Assembly: GCA_023418915.1 (NCBI GenBank)
Contig: JAEZYU010000081.1
Coordinates: 1-42,656 of the forward strand
Origin: Bacillota bacterium
GTDB lineage: Bacteria; Bacillota; Clostridia; Acetivibrionales; DTU013
DNA: 42,656 nucleotides
Direction of reading: 5' to 3'
Below, in pieces: positions 1 to 8,515 of the stretch. Below the pieces are notes generated by a model. It was not told the origin of the DNA and made no database searches. It saw only the letters and a list, made by a program, of their open reading frames with translations. Numbering within the stretch: position 1 is the first letter of the stretch; the number at the start of each line of letters is the position of its first letter. The position numbers and the translations under genes are program-made.

Positions 1-154
1 ATACGCTGCATTTATATTGTTTTGTATATCTTTTTAGCAGATTCAGATACTTATCTTTATCTTTATCCTCTCTAAATAACAAAACCTCTGAAAAACTGCG
101 GCACATGATATGATATATTGCTTCACTGTTTTTCTGCCTTGGCATCCTTGGCAT
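1..154 (-). CDS. REP-associated Y1 (IS200-like) transposase, N-terminal fragment cut by the window edge
   Basis: Reading the minus strand from ATG at 154 gives an open frame of 51 codons running off the window. It begins MPRMPRQKNSEAIYHIMCRS and continues with a charged segment rich in D, K and R (FREDKDKYLNLLKRY). This is the standard N-terminus of the Y1_Tnp family of REP-associated tyrosine transposases (RAYTs): the MPRQ start, YHIM.R motif, and an acidic/basic stretch before the HUH motif, which would lie outside the window. AGGTGA sits 5 nt before the ATG; the first nine bases of the gene are duplicated (ATGCCAAGG twice), so a second ATG at 145 is possible. These HUH enzymes make single-strand cuts next to palindromic or short repeats. 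Its presence beside the GTCCC repeats is notable. The identification rests on N-terminal resemblance only; the catalytic Tyr and HxH are not visible. Confidence 0.8.
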   Translation of the reverse strand, partial: MPRMPRQKNSEAIYHIMCRSFSEVLLFREDKDKDKYLNLLKRYTKQYKCSV

Positions 155-190
155 TTAAATCACCTGACTTTTTTCTTTCATATTATCATA

Positions 191-202
191 GAACATTTGT
201 TC
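191..202. promoter_or_regulatory. LexA (SOS box)-like palindrome upstream of the transposase
   Basis: GAACATTTGTTC is a perfect inverted repeat (GAAC-N4-GTTC), the core of the Gram-positive LexA/DinR box. It lies 37-48 bp upstream of the transposase start, immediately before an AT-rich TATGATAAT stretch that could be a -10. SOS control of the transposase is inferred; a 12-bp match may also arise by chance. Confidence 0.45.
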
Positions 203-229
203 TGTATATTATTTCCTGAAAATTTCTTT

Positions 230-268
230 GTAAAAAACGCTCACACATAATCAATGAGCGTTTTTTAC
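230..268. terminator. Bidirectional hairpin terminator
   Basis: Perfect inverted repeat with arms GTAAAAAACGCTCA (230-243) and TGAGCGTTTTTTAC (255-268) around an 11-nt loop. The T-run on either strand allows rho-independent termination both ways. On the minus strand it could end the purL transcript before the transposase promoter. It directly abuts copy A of the long repeat family. Confidence 0.7.
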
Positions 269-395
269 ACAAGGCGATAAATGCACTCTCCCACCCCTTA
301 GCATGTTTTTAACCTCACTGGCTAAAATACGCTTTGTGTAGGGTACCACTTAACCTTTCAGGCATTTTTTGAGTAAATGAAAGAAAACGATGCAA
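268..395 (+). repeat. Long dispersed repeat family, copy A
   Basis: This non-coding stretch contains GGCGATA at 273-279, a C-rich CTCCCACCCCTTA block, ACCTTTCAG at 353-361 and AAGAAAACGATGC near 380-393. The same blocks occur in the same order, on the opposite strand, in the copy at 36476-36650. GGCGATA, the C-rich block and TTTTAACC are shared with the copy near 22780-22925. Boundaries and identity were judged by eye. I see no gene between 155 and 708. Confidence 0.5.
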
Positions 396-580
396 AACTC
401 TATTCTGCCTGGTATATACATAGGCGAATAGAAAGCAACAAGCCAGTACCGACAAGCTGAAACACGCGTATATAAGGAAAATTTTCTTGTGAACAGATGC
501 ATTTAATTGCTAGTGTTGATCCAAAGCATATAGCTTATAATAAAAGATTAGGCAAACATATTTCTATGTTATATTTTTTC

Positions 581-700
581 AAGGAACGTCCCCAGGCTTC
601 CCAGGCTTGCCTTTCAAAAAGCACCCCAAGTTCACCCGGGTTCCCCTTACAAGAAACGTCCCCGGATTCCCGGATTCAGCCAGATTACCCTAGGTTCCGT
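581..700 (+). repeat. GTCCC-type short repeats, degenerate cluster downstream of purL
   Basis: Contains AGGAACGTCCCCAGG (582-596) and AAGAAACGTCCCCGG (651-665), separated by decayed copies of the type ...CACCCCAAG and CCCGGGTTCCCC. Each core is followed by short reduplications (ggcttcccaggctt, ggattcccggatt). The cluster lies just past the purL stop codon. A short open frame across it is an artefact of the repeat composition. Confidence 0.75.
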
Positions 701-708
701 AAACCCAA

Positions 709-3700
709 TTACCTGAAGTAATTAACACCCGCTTCAAATATCAATTGATCCTTATTGCCTGGTAAGTTAATGCAGACATTGGATCCCTTTCTTTCAGAGT
801 GTCCCATTTTTCCGAGTATTCTTCCGTTTGGGCTTGTGATTCCTTCTATGGCATACATTGAACCATTGGGATTGTATCTAATATCGTAAGTAGCTCTGTT
901 TTGCAAGTCTACATACTGTGTGGCTATTTGTCCATTTACAGCTAAAGTTTCTATCACTTTTTCCGATGCAACAAACCTGCCTTCACCATGCGAAACAGCA
1001 ATTGTGTGGATATCACCCACCTCAACATTGTTGAACCATGGGGAGCTGTTTGAGGATATCCTGGTACGTACCATGCATGAAACATGCCTTCCAATAGAAT
1101 TAAACGTCAATGTCGGGCTGCTTGAGTCTATTTCCCGTATTTCTCCGTATGGGAGCAGTCCAAGTTTGATCAAAGCTTGAAACCCATTACAAATACCGAG
1201 AACAAGACCGTCCCTGTTCTGCAACAGATCCATTACAGCCTCCTTGATATATGGATTTCTGAAAAATGTGGCAATGAATTTGCCTGATCCTTCCGGTTCA
1301 TCTCCTGCACTGAATCCACCTGGAAACATAATAATTTGACTATTTCTTATTCTATCTGTCATTGATTTTATTGTTTCTTTTATAGATTCTGGAGTAATAT
1401 TCTTTACTATAAAAATGTCGGAAATACCTCCGGCTTTCTCAAATGCTTTTGCAGAATCATACTCACAATTGGTTCCCGGAAAAACAGGTATAAAGACTCT
1501 TGGTTTGGTGCAGACTGGATATCTACTGTCTTTAGGTGTCTTATTACTTAAAGCAACATTAAAACTAAAGTTTTCTATCCTTGAGTACTCTATTTCCGCA
1601 TTTGTTGGAAAAATTTGTTCTAATGTCCCCATCCATTTTTCAGTTAGTCTTCCTAATGGAAGCGTCCCCCCAGCGCTCCTATTTCTCCCGAGTATTATAG
1701 CAGGTTTATCAATAGTGCGGCCAAGCAGGTGGTAATCAAGTCCTTCAAACAGTTGATGCATGTCATGCTCACTGCCTATTTCAAGGATAATCGAACCATA
1801 GTCAGGTGAGAATAGTTCATTTGCGTTATCAACATCCAACTCAATACCAATCATATTGCCAAAGCACATCCTGCTGACGGCTTCAGCAATCCCACCTTGC
1901 CGTACTGAATGTGCAGCATAAATCTTACCTTCTCCAATCAGCTCATGGATTTTTGTATATGTTGCATTTATCAGTTCAAAATTGGGAAGCTCATATTTAT
2001 CTCTTTTCACCTTGATTAGAACAACACTGCTACCGGCCTTTTTAAATTCGGCAGATAAAACCCTATTAGCGTTGTTTACACATACAGCAAACGCAACTAA
2101 TGTAGGCGGAACATCAAGATCCTTGAATGTGCCGGACATACTGTCCTTGCCACCGATAGCGGGAATGCCAAGTTTGAGTTGTGTATAGTATGCTCCAAGT
2201 AGCGCACTGAATGGCTTTCCCCATCTCTCAGGATCTTTTCCGGGTTTCTCGAAATACTCTTGCAAAGTAAGTCTGACTTTCCTGTAATCCCCTCCCATTG
2301 AGACTACTTTAGCAATAGCTTCAATAACAGCAAAAACAGCACCATGGAAAGGACTCCATTTTGAGATAGAGGGATTGAACCCATATGTCATTATAGTGCA
2401 AGTAGCAGTGTCTCCATCCAGTACCGGTAACTTAGCAGCCATCCCTTCTTCCGGAGTCAGTTGATACTTACCACCGAAAGGCATTAATACGGTTCCTGCT
2501 CCTACAGTACTGTCAAAACGTTCTGCCAATCCTTTCTGGCAACAGTGCTCCAGCCTTTGAAGGTTTTCTATCCATGCTTGCTCAATCGAATCATATTTGC
2601 TCACCTGCTCATAGGGTATCTTGTCAAAATAACTTGGGGACAGTTCTCCACAACGACATATTTGTCGCTGAAGAGACTGTTCTTCACACCCGAGGGACAG
2701 TTCTCCAATTTTGTTAAAACTAGCTATACAAGGTTCTGCCACACTTATATCAATACTCTGGCGAACCCCGTTGGTGTCAAGAAAATCTCTGCTGATATCA
2801 ACTATCGTTTTACTGCGCCATATCATTCTGAGTCTTCCATTATCTGTCACAACGGCCACCTGTGTTGCTTCAAGATTCTCCTCCATCGCAGCCTGAATAA
2901 ACTTTTCTTTATTTTCACTTGATATAACCACAGCCATCCTTTCCTGTGATTCAGAAATTGCAAGCTCTGTACCATCAAGTCCTTCATATTTTTTGGGGAC
3001 ACTGTCCAGGTCTATATCCAAGCCCTCTGCTAGCTCTCCAATAGCAACAGAAACTCCTCCAGCTCCAAAATCATTGCACTTTTTTATCATTAGGCTTACT
3101 TTCTCGTTTCTGAACAATCTCTGAATCTTTCTTTCTGTCGGAGGGTTGCCTTTTTGCACTTCAGCACCGCATGTCAAAAGTGATTGCTCGTCATGTTCCT
3201 TAGATGAACCGGTAGCTCCGCCGCAACCATCTCGCCCTGTTCTACCGCCAAGCAGAATTATTATGTCTCCCGCTTCCGGTTTCTCCCTAACTAAATTCCT
3301 TTTTGGCGCAGCTCCGATAACAGCACCTATTTCCATTCTCTTCGCCACATATCCATCATCATAAATTTCAGCTACCTGTCCTGTGGCAAGCCCAATTTGG
3401 TTTCCATAAGAACTGTAACCTGCTGCAGCCCCGGTTGTAATTTTCCTTTGTGGCAATTTTCCTGGTAATGTGTCTTTAACCGATATTCTCGGATCACCGC
3501 TGCCGGTTACCCTCATTGCCTGGTATACATATGACCTGCCTGAGAGTGGGTCTCTTATTGCACCTCCAAGGCATGTGGCTGCACCACCAAATGGCTCTAT
3601 CTCGGTAGGATGATTATGTGTTTCATTTTTAAACATAACCAGCCATTCTTCATCTTTTCCGTTAACCTTGGCATTTACCACTATGCTGCAAGCATTTATC

Positions 3701-4629
3701 TCATCAGATACATCCAAGTCGTCAAGCTTGCCGTCCTTTCTTAGCACTTTCATTGCTATCGTTGCAAGATCCATCAGATTAATGTCTTTTTTTACATCAC
3801 CGTAGACATATTTCCTAGAGTTTATATAATGCTTATATATGGTTTTGAGAAATAGTCCAAATGGGCCATCCTTAAAATCAATATTGTTTATAGAAGTTAA
3901 AAATGTAGTATGCCTGCAGTGATCAGACCAATAGGTATCAACAAGCCTTAATTCCGTTATTGTAGGATCGCGCCGTTCTGTTTCATCGAAATATCTTCTG
4001 CAGAAATCCAAATCCTCCAGTGACATTGCCAGTCCCAAATTATTGTGTAATGATTCTAATTTCTCCGGAGTCATAGAGCAAAAGCCATCAAGCAGAGAAA
4101 CGTCCCCCGGATAATCCAGCTTGACATCAAGCGAATCAGGCTTGTCCATACTTGCTTCACGGCTGTCTACGGGGTTTATGCAGTATTCTTTGACCTTTGT
4201 GAGATCAGCCTCACACAATACACCTTTCAATACTATTATTTTTGCTGCTTTACATCGAGGCCTTTCGCCCAGTGTTAAAAATTGAATGCACTGCGATGCA
4301 GAATCAGCCCGTTGGTCATACTGCCCTGGAAGATACTCAACCGCAAAAGCTGTCTCTTCGTCAATATATGTCACATTTTCCTCATACAAATAATCTAACG
4401 GAGGTTCAGAAAAAATAACGCTTTTTGAAGCTTCATATTCCTCATCGGTGATATCAGTAATGTCATATCTATTGATAATCCGCACACCAGTAAGCCCGCT
4501 TATGCCCAGATTAGTTTTGAGATCACGGTATAGACCCTGCGCTTCTATATCATATCCCTTTCTCTTTTCCGCAAAGATCCGCCTTATGTGTTTTCTCTGT
4601 CCACTAACATCTATTTCAGTTCTGCTCAT
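709..4629 (-). CDS. purL: Phosphoribosylformylglycinamidine synthase, fused single-chain form
   Basis: Catalyses FGAR + glutamine + ATP to FGAM in de novo purine synthesis (cytoplasm). The 1306-residue chain is the fused clostridial/proteobacterial-like form. It has an N-terminal PurS-like part, two AIRS-type synthetase halves with the ATP/metal motif HNHPTEIEPFGGAATC near residue 340, and a C-terminal glutamine amidotransferase. In that domain the Cys is in LGICNGFQ near residue 1146 and the His in SHGEGRF near 1212; the chain ends in a GHSERKG motif. ATG 4629 is chosen over an in-frame ATG at 4686 because GAGAGGTG lies 7-8 nt upstream. Short GTCCC repeats fall inside the frame: one near residue 175 (PGDVSLL) and two at residues 641-665, read as IGELS and CGELSPSY. 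The latter pair lies in a stretch that looks like a local insertion. It is divergent from a LysR gene with a palindrome between the two. Confidence 0.95.
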   Translation of the reverse strand: MSRTEIDVSGQRKHIRRIFAEKRKGYDIEAQGLYRDLKTNLGISGLTGVRIINRYDITDITDEEYEASKSVIFSEPPLDYLYEENVTYIDEETAFAVEYLPGQYDQRADSASQCIQFLTLGERPRCKAAKIIVLKGVLCEADLTKVKEYCINPVDSREASMDKPDSLDVKLDYPGDVSLLDGFCSMTPEKLESLHNNLGLAMSLEDLDFCRRYFDETERRDPTITELRLVDTYWSDHCRHTTFLTSINNIDFKDGPFGLFLKTIYKHYINSRKYVYGDVKKDINLMDLATIAMKVLRKDGKLDDLDVSDEINACSIVVNAKVNGKDEEWLVMFKNETHNHPTEIEPFGGAATCLGGAIRDPLSGRSYVYQAMRVTGSGDPRISVKDTLPGKLPQRKITTGAAAGYSSYGNQIGLATGQVAEIYDDGYVAKRMEIGAVIGAAPKRNLVREKPEAGDIIILLGGRTGRDGCGGATGSSKEHDEQSLLTCGAEVQKGNPPTERKIQRLFRNEKVSLMIKKCNDFGAGGVSVAIGELAEGLDIDLDSVPKKYEGLDGTELAISESQERMAVVISSENKEKFIQAAMEENLEATQVAVVTDNGRLRMIWRSKTIVDISRDFLDTNGVRQSIDISVAEPCIASFNKIGELSLGCEEQSLQRQICRCGELSPSYFDKIPYEQVSKYDSIEQAWIENLQRLEHCCQKGLAERFDSTVGAGTVLMPFGGKYQLTPEEGMAAKLPVLDGDTATCTIMTYGFNPSISKWSPFHGAVFAVIEAIAKVVSMGGDYRKVRLTLQEYFEKPGKDPERWGKPFSALLGAYYTQLKLGIPAIGGKDSMSGTFKDLDVPPTLVAFAVCVNNANRVLSAEFKKAGSSVVLIKVKRDKYELPNFELINATYTKIHELIGEGKIYAAHSVRQGGIAEAVSRMCFGNMIGIELDVDNANELFSPDYGSIILEIGSEHDMHQLFEGLDYHLLGRTIDKPAIILGRNRSAGGTLPLGRLTEKWMGTLEQIFPTNAEIEYSRIENFSFNVALSNKTPKDSRYPVCTKPRVFIPVFPGTNCEYDSAKAFEKAGGISDIFIVKNITPESIKETIKSMTDRIRNSQIIMFPGGFSAGDEPEGSGKFIATFFRNPYIKEAVMDLLQNRDGLVLGICNGFQALIKLGLLPYGEIREIDSSSPTLTFNSIGRHVSCMVRTRISSNSSPWFNNVEVGDIHTIAVSHGEGRFVASEKVIETLAVNGQIATQYVDLQNRATYDIRYNPNGSMYAIEGITSPNGRILGKMGHSERKGSNVCINLPGNKDQLIFEAGVNYFR
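2636..2706 (-). repeat. Two GTCCC-type repeats inside the purL frame
   Basis: GGGGACAGTTCTCC (2636-2649) and AGGGACAGTTCTCC (2693-2706) flank a stretch containing the small palindrome CGACATATTTGTCG. On the coding (minus) strand both read GGAGAACTGTCCC and encode GELS. They are in the same orientation and 57 bp apart, a multiple of three, so the frame is kept. Confidence 0.75.
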
Positions 4630-4652
4630 CTCAATGCACCTCTCAGTATAAT

Positions 4653-4670
4653 TAGTAATCCCAATTACTA
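4653..4670. promoter_or_regulatory. Candidate LysR operator between purL and the LysR gene
   Basis: TAGTAAT-CCCA-ATTACTA is a perfect 7-bp inverted repeat with a 4-nt spacer. It lies 24-41 bp upstream of the purL start and about 90 bp upstream of the divergent LysR start. LysR-type regulators typically bind an interrupted palindrome of this size (T-N11-A) in the intergenic region of a divergent pair. Binding is inferred, not shown. Confidence 0.4.
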
Positions 4671-4756
4671 TTTGCATACACTTCACAAACCTATTATATA
4701 ATGATATAATCCATAATAAAAATTAATATATTTAATGAATGGTATAAGATTATTTT

Positions 4757-5650
4757 ATGGATGTAAATTTTGAGCTTTACAAAGTATTCCATACTGTAGC
4801 TAAGTCAGGAAGTTTTTCTGCTGCAGCACGCAAACTATATATTTCCCAATCTGCTGTGAGCCAGTCAATAAAAAATCTGGAAGAGATCACAGGCAGCATG
4901 CTATTCTCAAGAGGATCCAGGAGCGTTAAGCTGACAGCTGTAGGTGAAATGTTGTACAGTCATGTGGATCAGGCTTACACTTTATTTAAATCTGCCGAGA
5001 GTAAAATTCGGGAAATGCAGTCATTAAATTTGGGAGAAGTAAAAATCGGTGTTGGTGATACAATTTTACGATACCTTCTGCTTCCCTTCCTGCAACAGTT
5101 CATAAGTAAATATCCAAGCATCAAGCTGAAAATTATTAACAGAACAACTCCCGGTATCATTGAATCCATAAAATCAGGCGCAGTCGATCTTGGCATTGTG
5201 ACATTACCAGTTGAAGATCAGGACATAATGGTTGTTGAATATCGGAAAGTTGAAGATGTATTTATTGCTTCTTCCCGCTTTAATCATTTACAGGACAGGG
5301 ACATTTCTTTAGAAGAAGTTGCTTCATTCCCACTTTTGCTATTACAAAAAGAAAGTGCGACCCGGCGAAATCTTGACTTACACTTCTCATCAAAAGGAAT
5401 TGAAATAATACCAGAAATAGAACTTGAGAGTATGGATCTATTAGTTGAGCTGTCCAGGATTGGTCTTGGAATCGCTCATGTTTTAAGAGAAAGCGTCGAC
5501 CATTTTGTTGAAAATGCTGAACAATTTATTCTAAAGCTTAAAGAACCTCCTCCAAAGAGGTGTTTGGGAATAGCGCAATTAAAAAGAGTCCCGTTATCAC
5601 CTGCTGCAGAAGTTTTTAAGAGCAGCCTATGTGGGGACGTTTCTCGCTAG
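4757..5650 (+). CDS. LysR-family transcriptional regulator
   Basis: This 297-residue protein has the classic LysR layout. An N-terminal winged HTH (residues 1-60; SFSAAARKLYISQSAVSQSI, then LEEITGSMLFSR) is followed by a periplasmic-binding-protein-like effector domain (about 90-290; VKIGVGDTILRYLLLPFLQQF). It is divergent from purL with a 127-bp gap containing a palindrome, so it probably autoregulates and may control purL; the effector is unknown. No strong ribosome binding site is visible. The last codons coincide with a GTCCC repeat (GGGGACGTTTCTCGC, 5633-5647), so the C-terminus reads CGDVSR and the stop codon lies 1 bp beyond the repeat. The original C-terminus may have been replaced or extended by the repeat. 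Confidence 0.9.
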   Translation: MDVNFELYKVFHTVAKSGSFSAAARKLYISQSAVSQSIKNLEEITGSMLFSRGSRSVKLTAVGEMLYSHVDQAYTLFKSAESKIREMQSLNLGEVKIGVGDTILRYLLLPFLQQFISKYPSIKLKIINRTTPGIIESIKSGAVDLGIVTLPVEDQDIMVVEYRKVEDVFIASSRFNHLQDRDISLEEVASFPLLLLQKESATRRNLDLHFSSKGIEIIPEIELESMDLLVELSRIGLGIAHVLRESVDHFVENAEQFILKLKEPPPKRCLGIAQLKRVPLSPAAEVFKSSLCGDVSR

Positions 5651-5770
5651 TAGAGTTTTACAAGTGAGTTTTTGTTTTCATGACTTAAATATCTAGCTTT
5701 ATTATAAAAATCATCCATCAATTCTGGTTCAGTAATTCACTAAGATCATAAAATATCCCTTTGTTTATAG

Positions 5771-5900
5771 AAGCGTCCCCACCTCAAGCGTCCCCACCTC
5801 AAGCGTCTCCACCTCAAGCCTCCCCACCTCAAGCCTCCCCACCTCAAGCCTCCCATCTCAAACACTAGTGTTCAGCGTACTATTGAAGAACTGTCCCCAG
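5771..5900 (+). repeat. Tandem array of the GTCCC repeat, 15-bp unit, plus one isolated copy
   Basis: Six head-to-tail 15-bp units, AAGCGTCCCCACCTC decaying to AAGCCTCCCCACCTC, run from 5771 to 5859. After a 25-bp gap there is one GAAGAACTGTCCCC (5887-5900), followed by a duplicated CCCCAGATTCATT. The array uses the GCGTCCC subtype, the single copy the CTGTCCC subtype. This intergenic region (5651-6035) holds no gene that I can see. Confidence 0.85.
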
Positions 5901-6035
5901 ATTCATTCCCCAGATTCATTCATATTTTTTACGCTTTATTGTCAAATATTATTTGTTCAATTCATCTCCTTTATTTTGGCTATGTTTTGTGCTAATATCT
6001 AACCATATATAAGTTCAAAAGAAAGGATGATACAT

Positions 6036-6593
6036 ATGTCAGATCAGATACAGCAAATCGCCCAACGCATCAGGGATCTTCGGGAAATTGACGGTATCTC
6101 AATGGAAGCATTGTGTAATGAACTTGAAGTGTCTCTTGAGGAATATAAGCAGTATGAAAGCGGCGATATAGACATCCCTATCGGTTTTCTTTACAAACTT
6201 GCAAACAAATATCATGTAGAACTGACTGCCATATTGACAGGTGAGGATCCCAGACTTCACACATACTGCCTGGTCAGGAAAGGCCGAGGTGTCAATGTTG
6301 ACCGCAAGACTCCGTATAAATATCACAGTCTGGCATATAATTTTGTCAATAAAAAAGCTGAGCCGTTCGAAGTTTCAGTTAAACCTTCATCAGAGGATAC
6401 ACCCATTCATCTCAGTTCGCATCCGGGTCAGGAGTTCAACTATATGCTTGAAGGATCAATGATGCTATATATAGATGGCCATCAGATCATACTTAATGAA
6501 GGAGACTCACTGTACTTTGATTCCTCTTGTAACCATGGAATGAAAGCGATCGGCGATAAACCTGCAAAATTTTTAGCAATAATAATTCACTAA
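6036..6593 (+). CDS. XRE-family HTH regulator with C-terminal cupin domain
   Basis: The 185-residue protein has an XRE-type HTH at about residues 5-60 (RIRDLREIDGISMEALCNEL, then a YKQYESGDIDIP turn) and a cupin barrel at about 110-183 (HPGQEFNYMLEGSMMLYIDG, then a LNEGDSLYFDSS motif). Such proteins bind a small ligand in the cupin and regulate an adjacent metabolic gene. The acyl-CoA synthetase starts 80 bp downstream on the same strand, so it is the likely target or partner. ATG 6036 is chosen because GAAAGGA sits 8 nt upstream; the in-frame ATG at 6027 overlaps that site. Confidence 0.88.
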   Translation: MSDQIQQIAQRIRDLREIDGISMEALCNELEVSLEEYKQYESGDIDIPIGFLYKLANKYHVELTAILTGEDPRLHTYCLVRKGRGVNVDRKTPYKYHSLAYNFVNKKAEPFEVSVKPSSEDTPIHLSSHPGQEFNYMLEGSMMLYIDGHQIILNEGDSLYFDSSCNHGMKAIGDKPAKFLAIIIH

Positions 6594-6673
6594 TAGTACG
6601 CTGGGCAATAATTCGCTAACACGATTTTCATAATATTTCATAACAATATTAAAAGAATGTCGAGGTTTTGTAT

Positions 6674-8329
6674 ATGTTGGACAAGTTTTTAGTAAAAAAG
6701 GAATTTGCATCATACGAAGACTTTTATGAAAATTTCAAGATCAATATCCCGGGAAATTTCAATTATGCCTACGATGTTGTTGATGCAATTGCAGTTGATG
6801 ATCCTGAAAGAATAGCAATGGTGTGGTGTGATGACAAGGGCAGTGAAGCTTCATTCACTTTTTCTCAGATGAAATATTACAGTGATAAGGCCGCCAACTT
6901 TTTCAAGTCACATGGTGTCAAAAAGGGCGATCCTGTAATGCTAATACTTAAAAGAAGGTATGAATTCTGGTTCTGTCTGCTGGGTCTTCATAAGCTGGGA
7001 GCAATCTGCATACCCGCAACACACCTTCTTACTAAAAAGGATATCGTGTACAGGTGCAATGCTGCTGACATCAAGATGATCGTCTCCGTAGCCGAAGATA
7101 ATGTCATCAGCCACATAGAGGCAGCCGCCCCCGAAGCGGCGACATTGGAGACCAAGGCTCTTGTTGGCAGCATAAAAGATGGTTGGCTGGATTTTACCAC
7201 AGAGCTTGAGAATTCGTCAGACAGGTTTGAAAAACCGGTCGGCATCGAAGCTTCTACAAATAAAGATATTATGCTACTTTATTTCACCTCAGGCACGACA
7301 GGTATGCCTAAAATGGTACAGCATAATTTTACATACCCTTTAGGCCACATATTAACAGCGAAATACTGGCAAAATGTATCTGATGGAGGTCTGCATCTCA
7401 CAGTTGCCGACACCGGCTGGGCAAAAGCCATGTGGGGAAAGATTTATGGCCAATGGATCAGCGGCGCAGCAGTGTTTGTATATGATTATGACAAATTTGT
7501 ACCTAAGGAGCTTCTTGATGTAATCGTCAAGTATAAGGTTACTTCATTCTGTGCACCTCCTACTATATACAGATTCTTCATAAAAGAAGACCTGTCCCGC
7601 TATGATCTCAGCAATCTGAAAAACTGCTCAATAGCAGGTGAACCCTTGAATCCGGAGGTTTATAACCAGTTCCTTAAAGCTACAGGACTAGTATTACGAG
7701 AAGGATATGGACAGACGGAACTGACCGTGACTCTTGCTACATTCCCGTGGATGGAGCCAAAGCCCGGGTCTATGGGCAAACCGTCTCCGGGTTACACAGT
7801 CGACTTGTTGGATGATACAGGCAATTCCTGTGAAGTCGGTGAAGAAGGCCAACTGGTCATCCGTACTGATAAAAACAAGCCATACGGCATGTTCGATGGT
7901 TACTATCGGGATCTGAATCTGACACGCAAAGTGTGGCATGATGATATCTATTATACCGGAGACATGGCATGGAAAGATGAAGATGGATATTACTGGTTTG
8001 TTGGCAGAGCTGATGATCTGATCAAGAGTTCGGGATACCGTATCGGCCCGTTTGAGGTCGAGAGCGCATTGCTTGAGCACCCAGCTGTTCTTGAGTGTGC
8101 AATTACAGCTGTACCGGATGAGGACAGAGGGCAAATCGTCAAAGCTACTGTCGTGCTGGCAAAGAATTATGAGCCAAGTGATCAGCTGGTTAAGGCATTG
8201 CAGGATCATGTTAAAAAGGTCACTGCTCCATATAAGTATCCTCGAGTGATAGAATTTGTTACAGAACTGCCAAAAACTATCAGCGGAAAGATTAGAAGAG
8301 TAGAAATTCGCGAACAGGATACTCAATAG
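6674..8329 (+). CDS. Acyl-CoA synthetase (AMP-forming), acetyl/medium-chain-like
   Basis: Activates a carboxylic acid with ATP to an acyl-adenylate and transfers it to CoA. The 551-residue protein has all hallmark motifs of the adenylate-forming family. These are the P-loop YFTSGTTGMPK near residue 202, the GYGQTE motif near 340, YTGD near 430, the hinge GRADDLIKSSGYRIGPFEVE, and the C-terminal catalytic Lys in PKTISGKIRR. The SGYRIGPFEVES form and the length match the medium-chain acyl-CoA synthetase subgroup. The substrate cannot be read from sequence. ATG 6674 has GAGG 8 nt upstream; an in-frame TTG at 6668 is less likely. It is probably co-transcribed with, or controlled by, the XRE-cupin gene upstream, and is followed by a terminator. 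Confidence 0.9.
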   Translation: MLDKFLVKKEFASYEDFYENFKINIPGNFNYAYDVVDAIAVDDPERIAMVWCDDKGSEASFTFSQMKYYSDKAANFFKSHGVKKGDPVMLILKRRYEFWFCLLGLHKLGAICIPATHLLTKKDIVYRCNAADIKMIVSVAEDNVISHIEAAAPEAATLETKALVGSIKDGWLDFTTELENSSDRFEKPVGIEASTNKDIMLLYFTSGTTGMPKMVQHNFTYPLGHILTAKYWQNVSDGGLHLTVADTGWAKAMWGKIYGQWISGAAVFVYDYDKFVPKELLDVIVKYKVTSFCAPPTIYRFFIKEDLSRYDLSNLKNCSIAGEPLNPEVYNQFLKATGLVLREGYGQTELTVTLATFPWMEPKPGSMGKPSPGYTVDLLDDTGNSCEVGEEGQLVIRTDKNKPYGMFDGYYRDLNLTRKVWHDDIYYTGDMAWKDEDGYYWFVGRADDLIKSSGYRIGPFEVESALLEHPAVLECAITAVPDEDRGQIVKATVVLAKNYEPSDQLVKALQDHVKKVTAPYKYPRVIEFVTELPKTISGKIRRVEIREQDTQ

Positions 8330-8350
8330 AATAACTTGTGCACTAATGAT

Positions 8351-8386
8351 AAAGCGCCATGCTTTCACACATGGCGCTTTTATATT
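8351..8386 (+). terminator. Rho-independent terminator of the acyl-CoA synthetase operon
   Basis: Perfect 11-bp arms AAAGCGCCATG (8351-8361) and CATGGCGCTTT (8370-8380), followed by TTATATTGTTTTT. It lies 22 bp after the stop codon. It may also act weakly for htpG from the other side. Confidence 0.9.
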
Positions 8387-8515
8387 GTTTTTCGCCTGAC
8401 TTATCGGGTTAAAAATGTATCATGGGATTTTCCTGACCAATCGAGCTCAGCGTTGTCACGCAGATCTACCTAACCAACCGGACTCAGTATCTACCTGATT
8501 GACCCGTTTATTGCT

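Noticed and set aside
268..395. Long repeat family as a cyclic-di-GMP or other known riboswitch
   Set aside because: The conserved blocks do not match the cores of the riboswitch classes I know, and copies lie in both orientations, one within a coding frame.
497..721. Short open frame over the repeats after purL
   Set aside because: Composition is dictated by GTCCC repeats; no ribosome site, and the end overlaps the purL stop region.
7694..8368. 224-codon open frame antisense to the acyl-CoA synthetase
   Set aside because: It is the opposite strand of a clear adenylate-forming enzyme with intact motifs; no ribosome binding site or recognisable domain.
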